From assembly GCA_028751875.1 (NCBI GenBank), contig CM054153.1, positions 23,905,958 to 23,969,957 on the forward strand: DNA of 64,000 bases. Reading direction: 5' to 3'. The position numbers and the translations under genes are program-made. The DNA is from Rapana venosa (lineage: Eukaryota > Mollusca > Gastropoda > Neogastropoda > Muricidae). The notes under the pieces are model-generated. The model ran no database searches. It was not told the origin of the DNA and saw nothing but the letters and a program-made list of their open reading frames with translations. Shown here one piece after another: positions 11,906 through 24,035 of the stretch; the first letter of the stretch is position 1; each line of letters starts with the position of its first letter.

Positions 11906-12244
11906 CAAAATTCATTGAGTTATATTTCCATCTCCCGAAAATATGATGAAATATAAATCAGTCGATTGAACCACCTGACACTTCGCCAAGTACAACCATT
12001 CTGATTTCAAATTCCATGTGCCGGTGGGACGATCTATCATACTTGACAAACTCATATAGCATGGGCCGGGAGAAGCAGATGATTCATGGGCTACTTCCAT
12101 TCTCAATAAAAGATCATAGATTCCACACCTCCTTCTGCCACCTGATTGTCAATGCAGGACAGTGGTGCAGATCTTCATTCCTTGTGAAGCTAGGTATAGC
12201 AATGCCAGAGGTAGCCTATGCCTGCCTCCTTATGGAAGATGAAC

Positions 12245-12600
12245 ATCGTCTCAGTGCATACTTCTCCTTGTGGATGCAGGAAACAATTCGTGCTATATCT
12301 TGGAAGCAGAAAACAATAAATCTCTCCTTGTGGAAGCAGAAAACAATAATCAGTACCATATCTTCTCCTTGTGGAAGCAGAAAACAATAATCAGTGCCGT
12401 ATCTTCTCCTTGTGAATGCAAGAAACAATAATCAGCGCCATATCTTCTCTCTGTGAATGCAGGAAACAATAATCAGCATTATATATTCTCCCTGTAGAAG
12501 CAGAAAACAATAATCAGCTTTATATCTTCTCCCTGTGGAAGCATAAAAACCAATAATCAGCATTATATCTTCTCCCTGTGGAAGCAGAAAACAATCATTT
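12245..12600. repeat. about 41-bp degenerate minisatellite, 8-9 copies
   Basis: The unit is TCTCCTTGTGGAAGCAGAAA plus ACAATAATCAGTACCATATC, with length variation. Confidence 0.9.
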
Positions 12601-13308
12601 TTGTTGTTACAGATACAAGAACATTTTTCATAAGAAACAGACTGCATACACACACATCATTTTCTTGCAAACCAATTCAAACAAATCTCAATATGTTTGT
12701 GGTTCAAGTAAAGACAGAAAACATGCATCCAAAGATATTTCTTTACCTGCAAAGATAAAACATTGGCAAAAATTAAACAAACAAAAACATGCACAAGCAA
12801 AAAATATCAACCATGCACAAGCAAAAAATATTAAACTTTCCAGGAAACATGCTCTCTCTATCAGAAAACAAACATCTTACTCCACACATCAAACTGTAAA
12901 CATTGATACACTATATAAAACCAAAGCAAAACAACCCAACAAACAACAAGGCAGCATGATGTTCTTTCACAAACCTGTGTGACACAGGAATGCATGATTG
13001 CTGTAATTAGATCAATATGAACTGAAGACGAGATATCTCCATATCTGGCAAATGAAAAATTACAGTCACCAGCACAATAAGTAAGGCACTATCAAATGCA
13101 TTAAACTTGACCTCAGGATTTGTTTCATTCACCTTAAATACTGGAGAGAAAGAAAAAAACCTAAAAAAAAAAAAAAGTGCTACCTCATCTTCTGTGACAA
13201 TTTCTGTCCTGCTGATTCCACACCACTGCTAGTTCCAAACTCTCCATTCCATCCATACGTATGTAGGGTCTTCATGTTGTAATGTATCCTCCAGGTCAGA
13301 GGTTCACA

Positions 13309-13835
13309 GGAGCTGACCAATGATGTTAAGTGCCGCTGAGAGGCCACCAACCAAAAAGTCCCTGCATTGCTGCTGGGTCACATCAGTGATGTTCAGTCGT
13401 GCCTGTCCTGAGTCAACATAGGACAGAAACCACCTACAAATCCCCTATTAATGGCAATGATATGTTAATAATAGCCAAGTCGTAGAGACTACTAAAATGA
13501 GACACCCATCTGGGGCCATGATCATCACAGCATCCCTCCAACTTTTCTCTAACAGCACAGTAAGTTTACTAATCTTAAACTTGGAATGTTTAAACCAATA
13601 TGAAATAAAGCTTTCTTGTTGTCTTTCGAGATTATGATACGTATCAATCAATGTGCCTGTCAGTATTGTAATTGCCCTTCGTGGGATGATTAAAGTGTTT
13701 TTGACTTGACTTGAACCTCACTTTGAACTTGCCACAGACACAGAAGTGTATGGAAAAACTGAAAACTGAGGTCATTGTGAGACTAGAGCAACTGAGGCCA
13801 CTGAATCAGACAATGTCATTCTACTGAATGATTGT
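13309..13835 (-). repeat. dispersed repeat family F, copy 1
   Basis: Similar, in the same orientation, to 26340-26730. Shared blocks include TGCTGCTGGGTCAC, GTGTATGG and GAGCAACTG. On the minus strand one frame is open for 43 codons after a TTTGTAG acceptor-like site (WFLSYVDSGQARLNITDVTQ, then QQCRDFLVGGLSAALNIIGQ), ending TGA. Interrupted by an insertion at 13560-13720. Confidence 0.7.
13560..13720 (+). mobile_element. probable family E-like insertion inside a family F copy
   Basis: Between the two halves of the family F repeat lies about 150 bp ending in GATTAAAGTGTTTTTGACTT then GACTTGAA, a family E-type tail. The other F copy (26340) lacks this segment, so it is an insertion. Confidence 0.5.
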
Positions 13836-13839
13836 AAAC

Positions 13840-14790
13840 AGCAAGGGAGATTTTTCAAAAATGTTTCCAATACTGAACTTTTTAACCATAGACAGCACAT
13901 ACATGAAAGTCTTATCAAATAATCATAGCCAACAAAGATGTGTTAGACTATAAGCGAATACCTGAAATACACACTACATGAACAATAGAGCAAAGCAAAC
14001 AACTATTTGAAGTGAGGGCTATTACAGTGGATGCGTTTAACTCAATGGAGTCGCAGTCAAATGGATCCCTCTGTTTTGTGGCGACTCGTGACTTTGGTTC
14101 AGTTGAACATCGTTTAGTGTATTTTTTAAAAATTTGTAAATCCGCTGAATTTTAAGCTTTGGCACATCCCAATGAAGGAGAGGGTCTTATCAGTGATGTT
14201 ACAAGCTGCTGAGAGGCAGCTCATTGAGCTAAGGGAGAGGTGTGACCCTTCTCTCTCTCCTAAAATGTGGGTGTCAGGGGGTGCAGCCCCCCTGAAGCTG
14301 CTTCTTCCTTTTTATTTATAAAAATGTAGACAAACTTTCTCATGAAATCATGTGTAAAAATATCTAAAATCTCTTTAGTGTCTAAAAATAAGTACAGTCT
14401 AGAAAAGAAAAAAAACCCCAAGTGTTGACAGCATTGTTTGACCTGAACAGGAAAATAATCTTTCATGTGTTTCTTTCATGTGTGGGATTGTGAGCATAGG
14501 CCTGGAGACTTTTTCTTTAAGACTTAGACTAATTCATTAGTATTGGCATACAATCTCGTGATTTTTGTTATTACATATGTGTTGGGTTGTACAGACCTCT
14601 CAGGATAAGTTTTAAAGACTTTTCAAAGAGTTTTCAATGAGCTTTTCAAGACATTCATGGGCGTGATCCATGCAGTATTACATTTGTAGCCTACGCATGC
14701 TAACTCTATCATTGATTGCCACCCATAATAGAATTATTAATACATGTATATATATATCACTCCGTGTATGTGTGTGTGTATTTGTTTTTT
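13840..14790. other. unique sequence, nothing recognised
   Basis: No repeat copy or splice-bounded open frame noticed. Confidence 0.45.
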
Positions 14791-14792
14791 TA

Positions 14793-14862
14793 ATTCTTTT
14801 ATATCAAGGACAATGGAATAAGCACTTATGTGCTTTTTTTTACGTCCAGTCCCTTTTTGTTC
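14793..14862 (-). mobile_element. SINE family A, 3' end fragment
   Basis: Only the conserved 3' end is present (ATATCAAGGACAATGGAATA to the CCAGTCCC block). Confidence 0.65.
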
Positions 14863-15116
14863 CAATTTCATTGTGTACTGGTTCTCAAGGTCTAAGTAAG
14901 TGTAGAACTCTGTGTGTTACTTCACCAGGAGACTAATAGTTTAAAACAGTAGACATTCATCCAACTGGATAAGGAACAGATGGGAAGGAGGAGGGGGGGG
15001 GAGGATTGGAGAGGGGGGATAGCTGGTGGTATTACTATGGACAGGACACAGACCTCATCACAACACACTGACAGAAACAGCTGGATGAAAAATTGAGAGA
15101 ACTCTGTGTGTGTGCA

Positions 15117-15708
<592 letters not shown>

Positions 15709-16180
15709 GGGTGGAAGGTGGACAGGGGGAGTTAAGACAGCTCTGGTACAGAACACAGACCAACTGCCAGACACTGTACCCATCACAAGCTCAAAGAGGG
15801 AGAAGTGGGGAAAGAGTGAAAGAGGTGGTGGCAGCTTGTCCAGAAACGAGCAGAGTTCAACCGGTCATTACGCCAGTTTCATAAAACAAGATAGCCATTG
15901 TTGTTACTTTACTGTGGTGGCTAGCAGTCATCATCCCCTCCTTCAACTTACTGTTCCTCCCTACACCCTTTCTTGATATTCAGATATAACGCTCTCCTTT
16001 CTGGCTCCTTCCATACTTTTCAGGCCCAGGCCAGTACTGGAGGAAAAGCCGGTTTTCTCTGAAATAGTTCAGGGTTCCAAGGGGCAGGCCCCCTGAAGCT
16101 GAAGGTTTTTCAGCAATTCTAACCTGCTAAAGCCTCTCCTTGAACTAATTTCAGTTCTTCATACTAAAGCAATCTTTGCC

Positions 16181-18772
16181 TTAACCTTCTGAACACAAAT
16201 TGCCCCTAGATTTCACATTCTTTCATTACTTTGGGCCTAAAATCGGGTAGGTGTAAACCGTAATTCATTTTGACGGTGTTTGAATGTTTACAAGAACGAA
16301 ACTCGGCAGGTGGCTTTATAAGACACCGTTCTATAACTTGTACTATATTTTTTGTGTCTGGGAGGGGGATGTCGTGTCAATATCACCAAAATGTCACCAA
16401 ATTTGTGACTTTTTGGGGTGACAATCATTTTCACGCATGCAAACACACACGCACACACACACACCATGCTCATGCTGCTTGTTAGTGATGGAATCAAAAA
16501 TGACCTACCATTTCGTAGAGGCACAGCTTTGCAGTATAGGGCCCACTGGATGTCACACAAATGTCATCCAACAACTGTCAATTGTCACTCTATCGAAACA
16601 AAAGTCGGTACACAATAATATACAACGTATGTTGTTGTCAGAGGTATTTACAGCTGTACAAAGAGTTTGTGATAGAATACACATGATCTACGATTGTCCA
16701 ATACACTGTCAATCTCTACACGCTGACTACTACATGTGACAGTCGTAAATGTCAAAGAAACATAGGTATACAAACAAACAAAGGAAAAAAAGTTTTGGAC
16801 TACTGGGCTTCGTTCTGGCTGTGATAATCACGGAAACACTCTTTCCTACGACAGCACAGGGGCACTTGGCAGAAGGAACACATGTACGACGTCTCCACAG
16901 GCCAGCCTTTGGATGTCAAACGGCCGACCTTGGCACACTGACGACACTGCCTTTGCCTGCCCTCAATCTTCTCCACCTTGTGTTGATCAAGGGAGCGCGA
17001 GGCGATCGGGGGGTCGCAGACCAGCTTGCTTCGCCCGGCTTTGCGCTTTCTGCTGCTGAAACCAGCGCGAAGCTGGTCAGCAATGTCCACACGGAACCAC
17101 AGGTGGTCGTACGACTTTTTGGGTGTCGGGTCGTGAGGCGAGGCCTCCCAGGTAAGAAAAGCCTGCACAATGCAGAGGTTCAGGAGCGAGTGAAAGATGT
17201 ACCGCCACCACTTTTTGTTCTGATGGCCCACAGGGTAGTAGGCGCGGTGCTGGTCCGATCTGTCAACACCTCCCGTGTGCTTGTTGTACTGGGCAACGAC
17301 AGTGGGCAATCGCCTTTCCGTCCTCTGTCGTCATACCGGGTGGCTGGTTGGTACTCAGTAGAGAGATCTGCCTGCCGTTGTCTTTGTAGACAGTGACCAT
17401 CACGAGCCCCTCTGCATCTGTATCAACTCTCCTTTCTCCTTCAGCCTGGCAGTCTTCGCTTCCTGGGGCAACCCCTTGTGGTTGGCGTGGACAGTCGCAC
17501 AGGCGTAGGTCCCATTCTGGGCCAGGTGTGTCATCAGCGGGACGCTTGTGAAGAACCGATCGAAGTACAAGTGTCTCTTCTGGTTGTAGAACGACGAAGC
17601 CAGTTTATCAACCACTTCATGCCCGAGACTGACGCTAGTGCTCTGGCGACTAGCACGGCCAGTGGAGATGTCGAATGCCACACAGTAGCCCGTCTTTGAA
17701 TCACACATCTCCCACACCTTGATACCCCATTTGGTCGGCTTTGCAGGCATGTCATGTTTGAAGAAAATTCCACCCTTACAGCCGATCATCGCTTCATCGA
17801 TGCTAAGCTCGCGTCCCGGACGATAATTGCTTTTGAACAAGGGGTGAATCAGATCGATAAATTCCCTCACCTTGTACAAAGGGTCGTAATCAGGGTGATC
17901 GTGGGCAGGTGCTTGGGTTGAATCCCTGAGATGAAAATACTGATTCAACTTGAAGAAGCGAGTTTTCGACATGACACTGCTGATCCAGGAATCATTGAAG
18001 CGAGGGTCGGTCGACCAGTAACACCACAAACGTGGCTGTCGCTTGATTCCGAACATAATCAACACTGCCACGTACGCTCGCATTTCCTCAGGAGTGGTAT
18101 CGAACCACAGGGGATCAGGTGTACCTTTTCGAGCTTGCTTTTGTGCCGCATACCTGTTTGTTTCATTGGCAGCAGTCGTAAAAAAGGACAGAGGAACGAA
18201 CAGAAAGAAAAAGTCGAGGGGTCTGGCAGTGTCAGGTAAAGTGTGACTAGGTCCAGTGGGCTCTGTAAATTCCTTCACCTCTGGAGCACAAGGTGGAACC
18301 TGCCATTTTGTCTGCAGCGTGGCAGGTGGAACATTGTACTCCGGATCACTTTCGTAGGCACAATCGTCGAAATCATCACCCAAATCACCACCCACATCCA
18401 CATCACTTTCTTCATCCATTTCTCTTTCGTATTTTTCCACTTCTTGAGGGATGTCATCCAACTCTTCCATAGTATCCATCGCACTTGGGGGGGCACATGC
18501 ACCGAATTCAGCCTTCACGAAATATGGTCAGGCACACACACACGCTCGCTCACCTTTTCCTCCTTCTAACTACATACCAGCAGCTATAACTACTTCAAGA
18601 CTCACACAACAACAGGCTTTGTGGGTCTGTCCTGATCAGCATGTGTGAGAAGGTCCCTGTCGCTGCCTGACGGATAACTACTGTGTGTAAATCCCGGCTA
18701 ATCCCAGGTCTGGATTAGAGGGGGGGATTAATTTAATCCCAGCTAATCCCGGGTTGGGACTAAGAGGGTTAA
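16181..18772 (-). mobile_element. piggyBac-type DNA transposon, about 2.6 kb
   Basis: The transposase lies between two TTAA tetranucleotides at 16181-16184 and 18769-18772, the exact target site used by piggyBac elements. Reading inward, the ends are CCTTCTGAACACAAA (left) and CCCTCTTAGTCCCAA (right, minus strand). They match at the first positions but diverge after, so the inverted repeat is short or decayed. Near the right end a TAATCCC motif recurs four times in both orientations (18690-18755), like subterminal repeats. The 2584 bp between TTAAs suits an autonomous piggyBac. Other TTAA pairs nearby cannot be excluded. Confidence 0.55.
16800..18518 (-). pseudogene. piggyBac-like transposase (PGBD family), frame interrupted
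   Basis: Cut-and-paste transposase with an RNase H-like DDD core (DDE_Tnp_1_7 family). The first part (18518-17400, 372 codons) has an acidic N-terminus (residues 18-60), the core from about 97, first catalytic Asp in ELSIDEAMIGCKGG (D241) and second in LYFDRFFTS (D320). After a TGA the next 90 bp continue the family sequence in another frame (VTVYKDNGRQISLLSTNQPP). From 17309 the original frame resumes with the third Asp in GGVDRSDQ and ends in a Cys/His-rich C-terminus (CRQC...CSFC...CC...C...H), typical of the piggyBac zinc-binding domain. So two compensating single-base shifts interrupt an otherwise complete protein. Candidate starts are residues 1, 14 or 17. It could be a recent inactive copy, or the shifts could be assembly errors. 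Confidence 0.9.
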
Positions 18773-18918
18773 AATAATCTCTCTTAGAATATCAGTCATT
18801 TCTTCAACCCAAAGGAGATTTTGAACGCTAGTAGGCCTAAGTAGTAATCACATAGCAAAAATGAAGACATGTATACCCAGACAAACCTACACTAAAAGAG
18901 AAAGAGAAAGGACAGATG

Positions 18919-19050
<132 letters not shown>

Positions 19051-19344
19051 TGAGTTAGTGGAAGAGAGCAAGGGGGCTCCATGAAAAAGAAGGGGGAGGC
19101 TGGTGGGCCTGGTGATGACAAGAAAGGTACCCTCTGAACTCTGAACACCCCCCCTCCCCCCCACCTCACATACACACACATTGTATTGTATGGTTTAATA
19201 TTTTTCAGGGATTTTTGTTTTTAATTCCATGTATGCATATGATATTGTCTTCTCTTATTTGATTTGTATGGTTTACCGTTGATTAGGTTTTTTATTCTAT
19301 ATCTGCATATATATTATCTTTTTCTCTACTTTTTTTTTCTTTAC

Positions 19345-19430
19345 ATAGATGGCTTGATGAAAAAAAGCAAATGCACTGCTTATTCAATGTACCATCTGAA
19401 AATAAAAGTTTGACTTTGACTTTGACACAC
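19345..19430 (+). mobile_element. retroelement 3' end with GACTTT-type tail, family E
   Basis: TTGATGAAAAAAAGCAAATG, TGTACCATCTGAAAATAAAA then repeated TTTGAC. The same terminal block occurs at 30452 and 60192, so this is the 3' end of a retroelement (LINE or SINE), with short tandem repeats as tail. Confidence 0.65.
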
Positions 19431-21380
19431 ACAGCACCCCCACCCACTCTCTCCTTTCCCTTCCATCCCCCTTCACCCTCTGCCTCTGCTGGTCCTTCCC
19501 TGTCATGAAACCTGACATTGTTTGTTTGATACTTTGCACATGGAGCTTCTGTAAACAGAGAAAGTTCACTTGCTACCTAGTAATGACTCTCGATGTAAAG
19601 CGGAGAAGGGAAATAATCCGCACGGAAGAGTTATATCCCTCAACTGGTCTTAGTCTTCATGTTTGTCCTTTTTTCTAACCATCCATCCCCCCCCTTTTTT
19701 TTTTATATACTTTTCACGGACTTCCATGGTTTTGGTGGAGATGTACCATGCCTGAAATAATTATCCATCTACAAACTCTCTCTGTACAGTATAAGTAAAA
19801 TTTAAGCACTTTTTAAGGACCTGGAGACATATATATCTGATTTTTAAGTCCTGACTTTCAAGGCCTTGAAATGGGGACCCCAAAAATTAAGGACTTTTTT
19901 AAAGAACCATTAAGGACCGTACAAACCCTGCTTATGCTTCTAATTTTTTATTTTTCCTCAACCAAAAGTTTTTTCTGATCAAAACAAAATGCAAACATAA
20001 GGAATGAAGGACTACATACACACTCTTTCAGTCCTTTTATGCATCCATGCATTTGTGTTGGTATGCATACTATCTCTCTGTCAAACACACACATGCGCAC
20101 GCACTCTCACACATGCACGCACGCACACACACACACGCGCACAAAAATAATCATCTAGTAACTGCATTTCCCACTTAACCCCACCTTTTTATATTTAAAT
20201 GTATATATATAGAGAGATTTATTAAAAAAAATTTTTGTGTGTGTTTGTGTGCTAAACATTCCTCCTCCTCTCTTCCCCCCCCCAAAAAATGCTATGTTTG
20301 CCCATTCTCTATTCTTGCTTTCACACTCATGACTTAGCCATGACTTCTCTTATGCCCCTTCCCACATACAACTATCCATTCCCTCACCCCACCCCCCTCA
20401 ACTCCCTTTCAAAGATTCTTTTTCCCTAAAACACCCCCGATACTCCTCCACACCTAAAAATGCAAGATGCAAAAAAAGTTTGTTTCTGAGTCATGTCTTG
20501 TATCCACCTGCCTTTTGTGTCCACATGTGGGACCAGGTTAAGAAATAAAAGTTAGTCAGTGTAAAAGGTAGTGTTAGCAATCAACATTAGTAACTGGGAA
20601 AGGGCTGTCGGTCAGCCAGCATGTAGACACAATGGCACATGGACACAATGGTACCTAGCTTTTGACACAATGGTTTGGAAATTTCTTTTAAATCACAAAT
20701 CACCAGTCCCATCAACTAGCCATGGTTGTTTCTGTTGCTTCACTGAATGGATTATTTATGACAATTTTCCAGTTCTGGAATCAGCTCAATGGCTTCCGGC
20801 AGCTTACCTTTGTTTTCAAACAGGCTGTGGGCGTTTTCGAAAGAACCATAAGGTACGGTCATTTCTTGCTTTTTTTAGTTTCCCCATTGTTTAATTACAA
20901 TTTTCCAGCTCTGAAATTTTCAGCGATTTCCAGCCTACTGTATTTTTTAAAAATCACGTCTGTTTCCAAAAGAACCCACGTTGAAATGATGAATGAAGAC
21001 CATTATTAAACCCAAAAAATGCCACGTGAGAAAAACCTGCTCCTTTGTGTGCTAGCCTTTTCTTTTTTTTTAAATTTTAACTCCCACTTACTTAGCCATA
21101 CATATCCTACCCTTTCTCCCAATTGACAAAAGAATCAAGAAAAATAAATTATTTACCCCGGAAGAAACCATATGCAATAAAGCCTGTTCCTTTATTTGCT
21201 AACCTTTTAATTCTATTTTCAAAAATCTAGTCACACATAACCTACCTCCTCCTTCAAAGTATCAGTTTCCTTTTAGTACCTCTTCTAATCAACTATGATT
21301 CCCCTCCTCTCTCCCAAAAAACTTATTTACTTATAGTGATATACACACACATGCCCACATGCACGCACACACACACACAC
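19431..21380. other. AT-rich, pyrimidine-patched intergenic sequence
   Basis: Short CA clusters near 20080-20150. A 107-codon frame at 20571-20894 overlaps another in a second frame and shows no family signature. Confidence 0.45.
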
Positions 21381-21384
21381 GTTA

Positions 21385-21452
21385 AAACCTGTCTGCCTTT
21401 TGGAAGAGTAGGCTACTTTGTCCCAGTGGGAATGGATAACAACATTTTAAAA
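21385..21452 (+). mobile_element. SINE family A, body fragment
   Basis: Short match to the body (CTTTTGGAAGAGTAGGCTAC and GTGGGAATGGATAACA). Confidence 0.5.
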
Positions 21453-21799
21453 ACCACGTGTTTTCAAGATATTTGTAACAGGTTGTCATTTTGGTCATTT
21501 TCAAAAGGATTCAATGTCTTGGATCTGACATTCCTTTTTTTTTATATCCGAAAATTGCCAATACAGAATCACCCATGGGGTAGACAAAAAGTATGCTTTT
21601 GGTTAAAAGCTGTGTAAAAGGTCATCTTCTTCTCTTTCTTTAATCTACAAATCTCTGAGCCGCAACCAGGCCTGTCAATAAAGTCACTGGAGATGACGTT
21701 GGGTGACCTGTACAGTCTAACCATTAGACTCGTTTTTTCATGTAGAACTATTCCTTCCCCCCTTTACTATTTTTTGGCATCCTGTTGCTTTGTGTACCT

Positions 21800-22335
21800 C
21801 TGTTTGACATGGGCATAAGGCCTAGTACTGTAATTGACTTTTACCATTCAAAATACTGTGCAACTGGGCATAAGGCCTAGTTCTGCAACTGGCTTTTACC
21901 ATTCAATAAACTGTGCAACTGGGCATAAGGCCTAGTTCTGCAAGTGGATTTTACCATTCAAAATACTGTGCAACTGGGCATAAGGCCTAGTTCTGCAACT
22001 GGCTTTTACCATTCAATAAACTGTGCAACTGGGCATAAGGCCTAGTTCTGCAACTGGCTTTTACCATTCAATAAACTGTGCAACTGGGCATAAGGCCTAG
22101 TTCTGCAACTGGCTTTTACCATTCAATAAACTGTGCAACTGGGCATAAGGCCTAGTTCTGCAACTGGCTTTTACCATTCAAAATACTGTGCAACTGGGCA
22201 TAAGGCCTAGTTCTGCAACTGGCTTTTACCATTCAAAATACTGTGCAACGGCATAAGGCTAGTTCTGCAACTGGCTTTTACTTGCAAAGTGCAACTGGCA
22301 TAAGCAGTCTGCAACTGATTTTACCATTCAATACT
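21800..22335. repeat. 55-bp minisatellite, about 9.5 copies
   Basis: The unit contains CTGGGCATAAGGCCTAGTTC, TGCAACTGGCTTTTACCATT, CAATAAACTGTGCAA. The last two copies are shortened and decayed. Confidence 0.95.
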
Positions 22336-23408
22336 GCACCGAGTTTGCTTGCTGTGTCAGTAAAGCTAATTTCTTTTTCTTTTTTTTTTTTTTTTTTGGG
22401 GGGGGGGGGTTCACTATTGCAGCTGTTTTATGTACAGTCCCCGCCCCCCTTAAATTAAAAAAACCCCACACTATTGTGCATTATTGTATGTTCCATATTT
22501 ACATTCTTTTGTTTGATCTTCTGCAAAAGACAAAGTGTATCGATGCTGAAAGGTACTATTTTGCGTGTTTTCTTTCTTTCAGTTTGTGAAAAATGTATTT
22601 TTCACTGTAAATTTCATTAAGAGGTCCTTTTTCTATTTAGTATGATTGTTGAACTCACTACCCGAGACAGCTGATGGGTTGTACTGACCTCCAGTCAAAG
22701 GTTGTAGTAAACACACACACACACACACCATGGACAGAAATACAGACAGACAAATCAATAGATCTAGATGCACAGATAGACACAGACAAGCAGGCTGAAT
22801 CTACAGACGAGTGGGCAGAGACAGACTGAGGCAGACAGAAATCAGGTTGGTATAATAATCTTTATATAAGCCCATACAACACATGATCCATTATATATCA
22901 AGACTCATATTTATAAGAGAGACAGGCAGATAAATTACACCACAGAGTGGGCATCTTGAAATATCCAGACTTAACAACTTCAATACAAAGGCAATGATAA
23001 TTGATATGCTCTAATACTGTATCACACACCAGAAAACTTTTTTTAAAAGAAAAATATTCTGCTTCCAAAGAAAAAAATAATGAACCCCAAACACAAAAAA
23101 GCAAGAAAATGCAACAGTGAGATCAGGAAAAAGGCAAAAACCAAGGTGATAGAATATCTACGCCAACAGGAACTTTCCAACATAAAGGATAGACAGGCTT
23201 GAAATGGGGGAAACAAAATTAAATTGTTTGTAAAACTATAATCCTACTTTTTTCTATTATCATTTTTTTTCCCCATCTTAAAAACATCCTATCAAAGTTA
23301 TCAGTCAAGTTCACTTACTGTTTTTGGTTTGTTAAGTGAGGATGATGACAACAATGTTGACAGATGATGTTGAAAAAAACCCACACCAAACAAACAATAT
23401 TTACTGAC

Positions 23409-23555
23409 CTGCAGATTATTCATGGCCTTTCTAACCTCCCAGGCATCCACGTCTTCACGCTCAAACCGAGTCAAAGCAGTTCTTGTACCTGGCATCAAAT
23501 GTGTCATCTGATTCTCTGGCGTGTCCATGTATTCCTCGCACATTCACCGTAGCTG
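23409..23555 (-). pseudogene. COX5A: cytochrome c oxidase subunit 5A exon, frame-disrupted
   Basis: COX5A is a nuclear-encoded, matrix-side subunit of mitochondrial complex IV. The minus strand has an acceptor (TTTTTTGCAG) at 23556-23557, an exon, and a donor CTGCAG|GTCAGT. One frame reads AATVNVRGIHGHARESDDT then FDARYKNCF; a second frame reads FEREDVDAWEVRKAMNNLQ. Together they follow the COX5A pattern (HG..E...EFD.RY...F.....ID.WE.RKG.N.L) across the processing site and first helices. The frames are separated by what looks like a 10-bp insertion with a TCAAA direct repeat (23461-23465 and 23471-23475). The exon ends at the same point as in other animals. Downstream exons (the VPEPKIIDAAL part) were not found. 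It is a decayed copy, a broken gene, or an assembly problem. Confidence 0.7.
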
Positions 23556-23751
23556 CTGCAAAAAAGCAAAACCATACACATTAGTGATGCTTCTTTCTTC
23601 TTCGTCAAATTGTCATATGAGCAAAACTGTTCCACTGCCGTGAAGCACGTGACACGTCAGGCCCTGTGCATCTGACTTAAGCGTGGGAGAGAACTGTCAG
23701 GTAGCTACATTTCGACTGCAGGGATGATATCTAAGCACAACACCAGTGCAC

Positions 23752-24035
23752 ACGCATTTTTGAAATTTTGTCATCCTTTCCCACCAGCATGCAATGGCCT
23801 ACTCTTCCAAAAGGCAGAACAATGTTTAACTTGTGCCCAAGATGTTCTGCATGCGTTTGCACATGGGTCCTTGGCTTATAGTCTCATGCAAAGGTCTTTC
23901 GGGGTAGTTAAGTCGCACTGATGTTTACTCTAGGAAAAAATCCCCTTGAATGGGCACCTTGGTGGTAGCTCAAACCTGAGATTGATCCTAAGCCATCAGA
24001 TCATAACCGCTATGCTCTAACCACCAGGCTATTGT
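23752..24035 (-). mobile_element. SINE family A, 3'-truncated, old copy
   Basis: Reverse orientation. It retains a diverged tRNA-like head (AATAGCCTGGTGGTTAGAGC on minus at about 24035) and the body; the 3' end is missing. It lies in the interval between the COX5A exon and the candidate first exon. Confidence 0.75.

Noticed and set aside
12578..12982. 134-codon Lys/Gln-rich frame
   Set aside because: AT-rich and repetitive (CATGCACAAGCAAAAAATAT duplicated), beginning inside a minisatellite; not coding-like.
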